A program made the translations under genes and the position numbers. A stretch of 64,000 bases of DNA from Hyphomicrobiales bacterium (GTDB lineage: Bacteria; Pseudomonadota; Alphaproteobacteria; Rhizobiales; Rhizobiaceae): assembly GCA_900468285.1 (NCBI GenBank), contig UBTF01000006.1:124001-188000 (forward strand). The letters are read 5' to 3'. Each line of letters starts with the position of its first letter. Positions within the stretch are counted from its first letter, which is position 1. Positions 17,735 through 26,012 of this stretch are shown here, piece by piece. The notes below the pieces were generated by a model, which was not told the DNA's origin, did not search any database, and saw nothing but the letters and a program-made list of their open reading frames with translations.

Positions 17735-19237
17735 TTACTGACCGATTTTCGGCGGCTCGTTGAGGTTTGGCATTCCGGGCAGGCCGTTTCCGCCCGGCTG
17801 TGCGGGTGCGCCATCCATGGGGGGCAGGCCGAAATTCGGCATGGTGTTGCCACCCGGATTGCCGAAGGCGGGGACCTCGATCTTGATGGTGTTGAGATCG
17901 ACCTCCGGGGCCTTGTCGAGCCAGTAGGTGACCGATTCAGGCCAGAAGATCACGACAGCGACGAGAATGAGCTGCATTCCCAGCCATGGTATGGCGCCCA
18001 TGTAGATGTCCGAGGTCTTCACGCTGCGAGGCGCAATGGAGCGCAGGTAGAACAGGGCGAAGCCGAAGGGCGGGTGCATGAAGCTCGTCTGCATGTTGAT
18101 GCAGATCAGCACGCCGAACCAGATGAGATCGATTCCCAGCGAATGGGCAATCGGTGCCAGCATGGGCACGACGATGAAGGCGATTTCGAAGAAATCGAGG
18201 AAGAACGCCAGGAAGAAGATGAAGATGTTGACGAAGATCAGGAAGCCGATCGGACCGCCTGGAATTCCCGACAGCATATGCTCGATCCAGAGCGACCCGT
18301 CCATGCCCTGAAAGACGAGGCTGAAGCAGGTAGCGCCCACCAGAATGAACACGACCATGGAGGTGATGTGCATGGTGGAATGCATGCCCTGCTTGACCAG
18401 ATCCCATGTCAGGCGGCGATGTGCGGCGGCCAGCGCCATGGCACCGACCACGCCCAGTGCGCCCGCTTCCGTGGGTGTGGCGAGGCCCATGAAGATGGTG
18501 CCGAGCACAAGGAAGATGAGCACGATGGATGGCACCATGCCCGCCAGAACGCGAAAGACCAGCGCCCGGTTCAGCTCGCCGCGCGCTTCCGGCGGCAGTG
18601 CGGGCAGGTCTTTCGGGCGCACAAGCGACATGACGAAGATGAAGATCATGAAGATGAGGATCTGCAGGATCGACGGGCCGATGGCGCCGAGATACATGTC
18701 GCCCACCGACCGGCCGAGCTGGTCTGCGAGAACGATCAGCACCAGTGAGGGCGGAATGACCTGCGTGATGGTGCCGGATGCGGCGATGACGCCGGTGGCA
18801 AGACGCGGATTATATCCGTATTTCAGCATGATGGGCAGAGAGATGACGCCCATGGTGATGACGGATGCGGCAACCGTGCCGGTGATGGCACCCAGAATGG
18901 CGCCGACGAGGATGACGGCGTAAGCCAGACCACCGGGAATGGCGCCGAACAGCTTGCCCGTACCCTCCAGCAGATCCTCGGCAAGGCCGCACCGTTCCAG
19001 AATGGCGCCCATGAAGGTGAAGAAGGGGATGGCCAGCAGCAGATCGTTGGAAACGATGCCGAAAATGCGCAGGGGCAGCGCCTGCAGGAAGGCGGGCGAG
19101 AAATGCTCCGTAAAGATGCCGATGACACCGAACAGCAGGCCGACGGATGCCAGAGAGAAGGCCACCGGGAAACCGTAGAGCATGAAGATGATCATGCCCA
19201 GGAACATCAGCGGCGGCAGAATACCGTATTCAAACAT
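17735..19237 (-). CDS. TRAP transporter large permease (DctM family)
   Basis: Twelve-helix inner-membrane permease that carries out ion-driven uptake with the binding protein and DctQ. It is about 500 residues, starting MFEYGILPPLMFLGMIIFML; family motifs include PFFTFMGAILERCGLA, GAITGTVAASVITMGVISLP and ASGTITQVIPPSLVLIVL. The last 30-40 residues are a Pro/Gly-rich tail (GGNTMPNFGLPPMDGAPA...), unusual for DctM, which normally ends after the final helix. AAGGATAT precedes ATG 19237. It follows dctQ by 29 bases in one transcript; a longer in-frame reading up to 19645 is only the dctQ antisense frame. Confidence 0.93.
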   Translation of the reverse strand: MFEYGILPPLMFLGMIIFMLYGFPVAFSLASVGLLFGVIGIFTEHFSPAFLQALPLRIFGIVSNDLLLAIPFFTFMGAILERCGLAEDLLEGTGKLFGAIPGGLAYAVILVGAILGAITGTVAASVITMGVISLPIMLKYGYNPRLATGVIAASGTITQVIPPSLVLIVLADQLGRSVGDMYLGAIGPSILQILIFMIFIFVMSLVRPKDLPALPPEARGELNRALVFRVLAGMVPSIVLIFLVLGTIFMGLATPTEAGALGVVGAMALAAAHRRLTWDLVKQGMHSTMHITSMVVFILVGATCFSLVFQGMDGSLWIEHMLSGIPGGPIGFLIFVNIFIFFLAFFLDFFEIAFIVVPMLAPIAHSLGIDLIWFGVLICINMQTSFMHPPFGFALFYLRSIAPRSVKTSDIYMGAIPWLGMQLILVAVVIFWPESVTYWLDKAPEVDLNTIKIEVPAFGNPGGNTMPNFGLPPMDGAPAQPGGNGLPGMPNLNEPPKIGQ

Positions 19238-19266
19238 GGGAATATCCTTAGCGATCAGCGCCTGAT

Positions 19267-19806
19267 TTACTGGAGCGGTTTTTCGTATTTGGTGTCGAGC
19301 TGATAGAGCCCGCCCAAAGCGCCTATGCGCTTCACCAGTTCGGATATTCCCTGCAGGACGAGCAGCGCGAAACCGGCGAAAATGATGAATTTCACCGGCC
19401 AGCGAATGAGGCCGCCCGCATTGGAAGAGGTTTCGTTCTGCGCAAAGGACAGCGCAAATTCCGGCCAGCTCAGCCATGCCAGATAGGCGCAGGCCGGAAG
19501 CAGGAAGAAGACGAGGCCGATAATATCGACCCACAGCCGTGCACGGGGCGAGATCGCGCCGTAGATGATGTCGACGCGCACATGTTCGTTCATCCGCAAC
19601 GTATAGGATGCGCCGATCAGAACGATGAACGCGAACATGTACCACTGGATTTCAAGCCAGCCGTTTGAACTGTAGTTGAAGACGTAACGCACGATGGCGT
19701 TGCCAGCGCTGACAAGGCAGCATATCAGCACGAGATAGCCTGCGAATTTGCCAAGGACTTCGCTGATCCCGTCGATAAGAGCGCTCAGATGTAGCAGAGC
19801 TTTCAT
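19267..19806 (-). CDS. TRAP transporter small permease (DctQ family)
   Basis: Four-helix small membrane subunit of the TRAP transporter, 179 residues. Helices are visible at FAGYLVLICCLVSAGNAIVRY, WYMFAFIVLIGASYTLR, WVDIIGLVFFLLPACAYLAW and FIIFAGFALLVLQGI; the family motif MNEHVRVDIIYG links helices 2 and 3, and NETSSNAGGLIRWPVK is the usual loop before the last helix. GAGGAGGGG stands 6 bases before ATG 19806. It is the first gene of dctQM; the binding-protein gene is convergent. The upstream gap of 424 bases to the next gene should hold its promoter. Confidence 0.92.
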   Translation of the reverse strand: MKALLHLSALIDGISEVLGKFAGYLVLICCLVSAGNAIVRYVFNYSSNGWLEIQWYMFAFIVLIGASYTLRMNEHVRVDIIYGAISPRARLWVDIIGLVFFLLPACAYLAWLSWPEFALSFAQNETSSNAGGLIRWPVKFIIFAGFALLVLQGISELVKRIGALGGLYQLDTKYEKPLQ

Positions 19807-20230
19807 TGTTTTCCCCTCCTCGATCCCTTTGCGGGTTTGGTGGGAGGAATAGCCCGGCCTGCCCGCATTTACCCATGCTGACACTCGTCGATTGAAACCG
19901 GAAATTCCCTCCACACTGATTCGTGTATGGGGAGAACCTGCCAAATGCAACTGTCCCGGCGCTTGCGGCTCGTTAATCACAAGGTTTGCGAAGCATTGTC
20001 AGACCCAATGTTGCGCCGCTGCATGATTTTGGGCTTTCCGGGGTCTCTTTTGCCGCTTCAAACCATTTTTGACGACAGCGCAGAAGCCCGCTGTTCTCTG
20101 CGTTGCGTTTTTAAATGATTCCATGTTAGGTCTTTTGCCGGAGCGTTCCGCAAAGGAATTCGTTCGCAAGGGAGCCGTGATCAGCGAGCGGAGTTGCGGA
20201 CAGCCAGCGGATCTATGAAGGGGAATTTGC
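19807..20230. other. Divergent intergenic region between dctQ and the oxidase subunit gene
   Basis: 424 bases between divergent genes. I see no credible open frame, strong hairpin or repeat. It must contain promoters for dctQM and for the oxidase subunit IV gene, but no clear -35/-10 pair stands out. Confidence 0.4.
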
Positions 20231-20455
20231 ATGAGCGAACATCACACAGGTCCGATCGAAGTCGGTGCGCCGATGAATTATTCAGAGCACGAGAAGACCT
20301 ATAGCGGTTTTCTGAACGCTGCCAAATTCGGCACCATGCTCGTCTGTGTGCTTCTCCTTGCCATGCTGGTCGGTTTCTTCACGACAGGCGGCTTTTTCGG
20401 TGGCCTGCTTGTTTTCGTCATCCTGTCGGTCGCTGGCTTCGTGCTTCTGCGCTAA
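20231..20455 (+). CDS. aa3-type cytochrome c oxidase subunit IV
   Basis: Small inner-membrane protein of 74 residues. The segment MNYSEHEKTYSGFLNAAKFG followed by two hydrophobic helices (TMLVCVLLLAMLVGFF and FFGGLLVFVILSVAGFVLL) is the signature of the bacterial aa3-oxidase subunit IV family (COX4_pro_2), a small accessory subunit at the edge of the oxidase. GAAGGGG precedes ATG 20231. The main oxidase genes (ctaC-ctaE) are not in the window, which is normal for this subunit in alphaproteobacteria. A terminator follows 25 bases later, so it is a single-gene transcript. Confidence 0.85.
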   Translation: MSEHHTGPIEVGAPMNYSEHEKTYSGFLNAAKFGTMLVCVLLLAMLVGFFTTGGFFGGLLVFVILSVAGFVLLR

Positions 20456-20480
20456 CTGATTTATCGAATAGGGCAGCATG

Positions 20481-20511
20481 TCCGATGGAAGCGCACGCTT
20501 CCGTCGGATTT
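20481..20511 (+). terminator. Terminator of the oxidase subunit IV gene
   Basis: Thirteen-bp stem TCCGATGGAAGCG / CGCTTCCGTCGGA (one G-T pair), tiny loop, then TTT. It starts 25 bases past the stop. Confidence 0.75.
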
Positions 20512-20681
20512 CGCGCGTGGGTACAATGAGCTCTCCGGCTGCTATGATCGGTGACACAGCTTCCATCGCCGCACTGTTTTTCTGCAATCAGCGATAATTT
20601 TTTGAACCCTGGAGCAATCCATGGTTAAATCCTGGCGATTCTCCTCGTTCATCCAGTCATTTGGATCGGTGTGTGAATGCC

Positions 20682-22535
20682 ATGGCTTTTGCAGATTTTA
20701 TGTATGGTCGGTTCGAGCGCCTGATCCGTCCGCTTGATATTCCCTACAAGCCGCTGCCATCGAAGGGCCCTTTTCAGCTCCTGATGCATTTCGTTCGGCT
20801 GTTCCGGTCCGTGCTGATCGCGATTTCGGTTTTTGCCATCCTGATCGAGATGACCAATCTGTTTCTGGTCTGGAGCTTCTCCACCATTGTCGATGGCGTG
20901 ACGGCACGGGGCGCTAAAGCCTTTCTGGAACAGGAGTGGCCCTTGCTGGCCACCATGGCCATCCTGCTCTTTCCGCTGCAGCCGTTTTTCTCCTTCATGG
21001 CAAACACGCTTTCATCGCAGGTGGTGACGGTTTGTATGCCGGCCTCCATTCAATGGCAGGGGCACAAGGCTGTCGAGCGCCAGGACCTGCGCTTCTTTCA
21101 TGAATTGTTTGCGGGCCAGGTTGCATCCCGGCTCGGTCAGGTGGCGACGGCTGTCCAGCAGCAGGTCTCCGTCGCATTTTTCTCGGTTCCCTATTTCGCG
21201 GTCCAGTTCGTCGGCTCGCTTGTGCTGTTGACCAGCGTGGCATTGCCGCTGGCACTGCCGGTGCTTGTCTGGATTATTCTCAGCGTCTGGATTGCCGTAA
21301 AGGCCGTGCCGAATTTTTCGGAATATGCCCGTCGTTCTGCCAAGAAGCGCAGCTTTCTGGTGGGCTCCATGACCGATCTTTATTCCAACATGCAGATGGT
21401 CAAGCAGTTTGCCGCTGAAGACAGCGAGGCAGGCTCCCTGCGTAGGGTTTTTGCGGATGCCATTCAGGCGCAGCACCGCGAGCGGCGGGTTTATCTGACA
21501 ACCAGCATGGAAATACTGCTTCTCAATGTTGCGCTGTGGATTGCCATGCTGTCGATCGGCTTCTGGGGCATGATCGACGGTTTCGTGAGCACCGGCCAGT
21601 TTGCAGGCGCGCTCTATCTGACGCAGCGTCTATCCACCAATGCCCGCGCATTTCTGGATATGGGGCAGCAATTGTTTCAGGCTGCCGGCACCATCAGGGA
21701 TGCCATGCCGGTCATGACGACGCCACCCGAAATTGTCGATGTGGACCGCGCCAGACCGCTTGTGGTGCGTGCAGGCGAGATAGAGTTCGACCAGATCCAC
21801 TTCGAATATCAGCGGGAGAAAGCTGTGATCGCGGATCTGAACCTGCGGGTCAAAGCCGGAGAAAAGGTCGGGCTGGTGGGCCTTTCCGGTGCGGGAAAGA
21901 CGACGCTGGTCAACCTGTTGCTGCGATTTTACGAGTTGAAGCAGGGCGCAGTCCGGATCGACGGGCAGGATATTCGCATGGTCACGCAGGGCAGTCTGCG
22001 GGAAAATATCGGCGTGATTTCCCAGGATGTATCGCTTCTGCACCGCTCGGTGGGCGACAACATCCGCTACGGCAAGCCAGATGCCGACATGGACGAGATA
22101 CGCGGTGCGGCACAGGCAGCGCAGGCCGACGGCTTCATTGCCGACCTGACCGATAGTGAGGGCCGCAGCGGCTATGAGGCCTTTGTTGGCGACAGGGGCG
22201 TCAAGCTTTCCGGTGGCCAGCGTCAGCGGGTGGCAATTGCCCGGGTTCTTCTCAAAGACGCGCCCATTCTGGTTCTTGACGAGGCGACGTCGGCGCTCGA
22301 CAGCGAATCCGAAGCCGCCATCCAGGAGAAGCTGGATGTGCTGATGGCGGGCAAGACGGTTATCGCCATTGCGCACCGGCTGTCGACCATTGCCCGAATG
22401 GACCGGATCATCGTTCTCGACAGGGGGCAGATCGTGGAGGAGGGAACGCCGTCTGCACTTCTGGAGCAGAATGGGCTTTATGCGCAGCTGTGGAACAGGC
22501 AAACGGGCGGCTACATCGCTGATACAAGTGCGTGA
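20682..22535 (+). CDS. ABC exporter, fused membrane and ATP-binding domains
   Basis: Half-size type IV ABC transporter (MsbA-like layout) of about 617 residues, expected to export a lipid, peptide or drug as a homodimer. The N-terminal half has about six helices; the ATP-binding domain has intact motifs: Walker A GLSGAGKTTL (about residue 400), Q-loop region ENIGVISQDVSLL, signature KLSGGQRQRVAIARV (about 508), Walker B ILVLDEATSALD and the His switch IAIAHRLSTIA. Start is uncertain between ATG 20682 and TTG 20661. Intact catalysis contrasts with the ATPase-dead relative at 54655. The D,D-carboxypeptidase gene downstream is convergent. Substrate unknown. Confidence 0.9.
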   Translation: MAFADFMYGRFERLIRPLDIPYKPLPSKGPFQLLMHFVRLFRSVLIAISVFAILIEMTNLFLVWSFSTIVDGVTARGAKAFLEQEWPLLATMAILLFPLQPFFSFMANTLSSQVVTVCMPASIQWQGHKAVERQDLRFFHELFAGQVASRLGQVATAVQQQVSVAFFSVPYFAVQFVGSLVLLTSVALPLALPVLVWIILSVWIAVKAVPNFSEYARRSAKKRSFLVGSMTDLYSNMQMVKQFAAEDSEAGSLRRVFADAIQAQHRERRVYLTTSMEILLLNVALWIAMLSIGFWGMIDGFVSTGQFAGALYLTQRLSTNARAFLDMGQQLFQAAGTIRDAMPVMTTPPEIVDVDRARPLVVRAGEIEFDQIHFEYQREKAVIADLNLRVKAGEKVGLVGLSGAGKTTLVNLLLRFYELKQGAVRIDGQDIRMVTQGSLRENIGVISQDVSLLHRSVGDNIRYGKPDADMDEIRGAAQAAQADGFIADLTDSEGRSGYEAFVGDRGVKLSGGQRQRVAIARVLLKDAPILVLDEATSALDSESEAAIQEKLDVLMAGKTVIAIAHRLSTIARMDRIIVLDRGQIVEEGTPSALLEQNGLYAQLWNRQTGGYIADTSA

Positions 22536-22579
22536 TGGTCTCCAAATGGAGCGGCATAGGCCAAGGGGAGCAGGCGGGG

Positions 22580-23653
22580 TCAGCCTGCCGGGCTTGGCGC
22601 TGGCGGTGCAGGGCGCTGTGCCGGTAGCGGCACCACCGGCGCTATCTCGGTCTGCCATGTGGCGATGGTGTGAATCTGGCCCGGTATCTGGTCTTTCAGG
22701 AAGGATTCATGGCCGGGCAGGCCCATGGGATAGAGTGCTTCCCGCTCGGCCTCGTAGGCAACGCTCTTGTCCGTGCAGAGACGGACGCGCATGTCCTGTG
22801 GTGCGAGATCGGTGCGGTTGGCGATTGTTTCCACCGGCGCGGACGGTGAGAGGCGACCTTCGAAGGCCTCTTGCAGATACTGGGCTGCACGCTCGTCGCG
22901 CTCGCGCTCTGTCGTTGCACCCATGATCACCACCATCAATCGCTTGCCGTTGCGCGTGGCAAGCCCGACATAATTGCGGCCAGACGCGCACAGAAAGCCG
23001 GTCTTCATCCCCACCGTGCCGGTGAAGCGGGTGAGCAGCGTGTTGTTGGATTTGATCTCCTTGCCGTCGATGGTGACGGCGGAGCCCTGGAAGAAACGGG
23101 CATATTCCGGAAATGCCCGATCAATGGCCATTCCGAGGACAGCCATGTCGCGGGCCGTGGTATAATTGGTCTTGTTGAAAAGTCCGTTCGGGCTGGAAAA
23201 ATGCGTTCCCGTCATTCCCAGACGCGCGGCTGTCGCATTCATGCGCTGGACGAAGGTGGCTTCATTGGGGGCAATCGTTTCCGCCAGGGCGACGGCAACA
23301 TCATTTGCGGACGCCGTCAGCGTGGCAAAGAGGGCGTCCTCAAGCGTCATGGTTCGCCCCAGCGTGAGGCCGGATTCCAGAAAGGCCTGTTTTGTGGCAT
23401 TGGGCGTCATGACCACCGGGGTCGAGAGCGTAACCTCGCCTGATCGCAGCGCTTCAAACACCACCAGTGCTGTCATCAGCTTGGTTGTGGAGGCAGGATA
23501 CCACGGCGCGCCCGCGTCTTCCTGATGCAGAACCTGATGGGTTGCGGTATCGATGACCAGCACAGGTGTCGCGTTGGCGGTGCCGCTGACGAAAAGCGAT
23601 GCCGCGCAAGCAAAATGGGCCAATAGCCGCCGGGCCGATACTGTCTTGGTCAT
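22580..23653 (-). CDS. D-alanyl-D-alanine carboxypeptidase (S11, DacA type)
   Basis: Periplasmic penicillin-binding protein of 357 residues that trims the terminal D-Ala of peptidoglycan stem peptides. Signal peptide (LLAHFACAASLFVSGTANA). Catalytic motifs: SxxK in PASTTKLMTAL, SxN in TASANDVAVAL, and KTG in VGMKTGFLCASGRN. The C-terminal part is Pro/Ala-rich (PLPAQRPAPPAPSPAG) and has no amphipathic membrane-anchor helix like that of DacA, so it may be soluble in the periplasm. GGAG 10 bases before ATG 23653 supports that start over an upstream one at 23707. Single gene. Confidence 0.93.
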   Translation of the reverse strand: MTKTVSARRLLAHFACAASLFVSGTANATPVLVIDTATHQVLHQEDAGAPWYPASTTKLMTALVVFEALRSGEVTLSTPVVMTPNATKQAFLESGLTLGRTMTLEDALFATLTASANDVAVALAETIAPNEATFVQRMNATAARLGMTGTHFSSPNGLFNKTNYTTARDMAVLGMAIDRAFPEYARFFQGSAVTIDGKEIKSNNTLLTRFTGTVGMKTGFLCASGRNYVGLATRNGKRLMVVIMGATTERERDERAAQYLQEAFEGRLSPSAPVETIANRTDLAPQDMRVRLCTDKSVAYEAEREALYPMGLPGHESFLKDQIPGQIHTIATWQTEIAPVVPLPAQRPAPPAPSPAG

Positions 23654-23816
23654 GTGCCACTCTCCACGAAGGCCCTCCTCATGACATGGGAGCGTGTGGG
23701 AGTACAAGCGTCTACTGATTCATAGGTGGGTTGAGGCAGACGCGTTTCTCGTCGGCAGGGGCCTTTTGCCTCCGCTGTAGCCATGCGTGACAGGGTGAAT
23801 TGCGGGGTGGGACGCG

Positions 23817-23860
23817 GGCGGCATCAGGCAGCGTCTTGTTCAAAACAGCGTGATGCCGCC
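23817..23860 (-). terminator. Hairpin after the cupredoxin gene
   Basis: Perfect 10-bp arms GGCGGCATCA / TGATGCCGCC around 24 bases, 8 bases past the cupredoxin stop. No T-run follows, so termination is only possible. Confidence 0.4.
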
Positions 23861-23867
23861 CGAAGGC

Positions 23868-24293
23868 TTATTTGGTTACCGTCAGCTGGGCGTGCATACC
23901 GGCCTGATAATGGCCCTTGATATTGCATAGGAGGACGTATGAGCCGGGTGTCAGCCTGGCCTTCAGCTCACCCTCTGCGCCGGGTTTCAGATCGGAGACT
24001 TCGCCCATACTTTTGAGCTTCTTCTCATCGATCCGGTCCTTGCCCGCGACGACCTCAATTTTCTGATCCGGCGATTTCAGCTTCACCAGCACCATTTCAT
24101 GCTCTTCAGACATGGCGTCATTGTGCACCATGAATGTCGTTTCGCCGGCCTTGATGGTGGCCTTGTCCAGCGTCAACGTCATTGGTCCACCGGCCTCGCC
24201 GCCTTCGACGACCTTGACGACGGTGGCGGCAAAGCTCGGCGTTGCCATCTGCAGAACGACGGCGGCGGCAAACATGTATCGCATATACTTCAT
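23868..24293 (-). CDS. Cupredoxin (plastocyanin/azurin-like) periplasmic protein
   Basis: Exported blue-copper-type protein of 141 residues: signal peptide ending PSFA-A, then one beta-sandwich domain. The four type 1 copper ligands are visible as His65 (SEEHEMV), Cys123 (YVLLCNIKGHYQAGM), His128 and Met133 in normal spacing, so an electron-carrier or copper-binding role is well supported. GGGAGAG precedes ATG 24293. No oxidase or nitrite-reductase gene adjoins it, so its partner is unknown. Transcribed alone; a hairpin follows. Confidence 0.88.
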   Translation of the reverse strand: MKYMRYMFAAAVVLQMATPSFAATVVKVVEGGEAGGPMTLTLDKATIKAGETTFMVHNDAMSEEHEMVLVKLKSPDQKIEVVAGKDRIDEKKLKSMGEVSDLKPGAEGELKARLTPGSYVLLCNIKGHYQAGMHAQLTVTK

Positions 24294-24411
24294 GTCGGTT
24301 CTCTCCCTGTGGATGCAGGCAGGGTTATGGCTCTATTCTGACACGAAGCTGAACGGGAGAGGCCTGTGAATGACCGATGTCAGGCTGTGGTTTCCATCGA
24401 CAGCGCACATG

Positions 24412-24436
24412 AAAAAAGCCGGGACATGCCCGGCTT
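24412..24436 (-). terminator. Rho-independent terminator of the TPR lipoprotein gene
   Basis: Eight-bp stem AAGCCGGG / CCCGGCTT with a 5-base loop, followed on the minus strand by a run of six T. It lies 24 bases past the stop of the TPR gene. Confidence 0.85.
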
Positions 24437-24459
24437 CGATGTGGTGAGGGAAATGTGCC

Positions 24460-25284
24460 TCAGGATGCGCTGGCGCCACGGGTGCGGGCAACGCCATCAA
24501 CGGCAGGTTTGTATTTCGGGTCGAGACGGGCGGCGTGGCCGTAGGATTTCGCGGCCTTGTCCCTTTCGCCACGGCGCTCATAGACAAGCGCCTGGTTCGC
24601 CCAGGATTCTGCCAGATCGCCGTTCAGCGCAATCGCATGGTTGAAGTCTGCAAAGGCATTTTCATCGTCGTTCAGCGCGACATAGGAGATGCCGCGACCA
24701 TTATAGGGCTCTGGCGAGTTGGGCGACAGCGAGATGGCCTTGGAGAAGTCCTCGATGGCCTGTGCGTGCTGGTTGCGCAGCTGATAGATCAGGCCGCGAT
24801 TGTGCCATGCGCGTCCATCGGTGGTGTCGAGATTGATGGCGGCGGAGAAGTCGTTGAAGGCTTCGTTGACGCGGCCGGTCTGGCGATAAAGATTGCCTCG
24901 GCCGATCAAAGCCACGTCGTAGCTGGGGTTGATCTGCAGCGCGCTGTTGTAATCCTGAAGCGCCTGCTGCTGCTGGCCCATGTTGCGGTAGACGAGCGCG
25001 CGGTTGGCGTAGGCCTGATAAAAGCGTGGATTGAGCTGCAGCGCCCGCTCGAAATCTGCGATGGCGCGCTTGCTGTCACCGGCGCGTCCATAGGCGGAGC
25101 CGCGAACGTTATAGCCTTCGGGATCCTGTGGATTGGCGTTGATGACCGAGGTTAGAGAGGTGATGTTTTCCGCCGAGCCCTGGGCACGATCCAGCTGGAA
25201 AACGTCATTGGTCTGGGAGCTTGTAGCGCAACCGGACAGCGCGGCAATGACGCCGCACAGGATCAAGGAGGAACGAAACCGCAT
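24460..25284 (-). CDS. Tetratricopeptide-repeat lipoprotein
   Basis: Outer- or inner-membrane lipoprotein of 274 residues: signal peptide MRFRSSLILCGVIAALSGC with lipobox LSGC, Cys19 lipidated. The rest is six to seven consecutive TPR units such as EGYNVRGSAYGRAGDSKRAI, QAYANRALVYRNMGQQQQAL and AWHNRGLIYQLRNQHAQAI, so it is a protein-interaction scaffold in the periplasm, NlpI-like in layout. I chose the start that gives a proper signal peptide (25284) over a frame from 25350. It is encoded 178 bases after rpsU on the same strand, with a hairpin between. Confidence 0.87.
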   Translation of the reverse strand: MRFRSSLILCGVIAALSGCATSSQTNDVFQLDRAQGSAENITSLTSVINANPQDPEGYNVRGSAYGRAGDSKRAIADFERALQLNPRFYQAYANRALVYRNMGQQQQALQDYNSALQINPSYDVALIGRGNLYRQTGRVNEAFNDFSAAINLDTTDGRAWHNRGLIYQLRNQHAQAIEDFSKAISLSPNSPEPYNGRGISYVALNDDENAFADFNHAIALNGDLAESWANQALVYERRGERDKAAKSYGHAARLDPKYKPAVDGVARTRGASAS

Positions 25285-25401
25285 CTTATCTCTCTGGGAT
25301 ACACCGCTTGAAAACGGATTTCTGGAATCACGGGTATCAACAGCGTTCATGCGATATGGGTTCCCTTTAACGAGCCGGTTCCACGGTCATAAACTCAAAG
25401 A

Positions 25402-25426
25402 GCGGCGGCGAAAAATTCGCCCCCGC
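25402..25426 (-). terminator. Probable rpsU terminator
   Basis: Stem of 11 bp with one G-G mismatch, GCGGCGGCGAA / TTCGCCCCCGC around AAA, followed on the minus strand by TCTTT. It lies 36 bases past the rpsU stop. Confidence 0.55.
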
Positions 25427-25462
25427 CCCAAAAGCATTCAAAAACGTCGAAAAGACGGCCTA

Positions 25463-25693
25463 TCAGCGTGCCGGAGCGCGCGGGCCAGCAATCAGACCTT
25501 CGCGCTGCATGCGCTTGCGTGCCAGCTTGCGAACGCGGCGAACGGCTTCAGCCTTTTCGCGTGCGCGCTTCTGAGATGGCTTTTCGTAGTAATCACGCAT
25601 CTTCATTTCGCGGAAAATGCCTTCGCGCTGCATCTTCTTCTTGAGAGCGCGAAGCGCCTGATCAACGTTGTTGTCGCGGACTAGTACCTGCAC
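25463..25693 (-). CDS. rpsU: 30S ribosomal protein S21
   Basis: Small basic ribosomal protein, 76 residues, starting with GTG: (M)[17 protein letters not shown]. This is the usual start of rhizobial S21, and AAAGGAACGG lies just upstream; an ATG further up at 25756 adds residues not found in the family. The body ([20 protein letters not shown]) and the Arg/Lys-rich tail are characteristic. S21 promotes base-pairing with the mRNA at initiation. It stands between the TPR lipoprotein and the divergent sox operon. Confidence 0.96.
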   Translation of the reverse strand: MQVLVRDNNVDQALRALKKKMQREGIFREMKMRDYYEKPSQKRAREKAEAVRRVRKLARKRMQREGLIAGPRAPAR

Positions 25694-26012
25694 GTGAATC
25701 CCGTTCCTTTGGTTGGTTATTTTGCCGTGTGAATAATGGCATTCGCAAGCAAACAAAAAATCGTTCGGTTGGCCGTGTGGCCGCGCGATTGGTGACGTGC
25801 AATATCAGATCATTTTTGCGAAGTCCAGACGTTAACTGTGCAAGACCTCCTAAAAAGCGAGGTTAGAAGCATTCCGAGCGCCCATGTCGATACTTTATGT
25901 CGGCACGTCGCAAAATGAACATTCCCGCTCTATTTCATTTGCCATGTGTAAGGTTCTGCCGGAAGACTATGGAGCCGGGTTTCCCGACCGGTGTTTAAGG
26001 AGTGGTTCGCCA
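25694..26012. other. Divergent intergenic region rpsU-soxB
   Basis: 319 bases with promoters for rpsU and the sarcosine oxidase operon. A small hairpin GACCTC / GAGGTT lies near 25843-25863. An open frame from 25884 runs into soxB but lacks coding character. No clear operator or known riboswitch is seen. Confidence 0.4.
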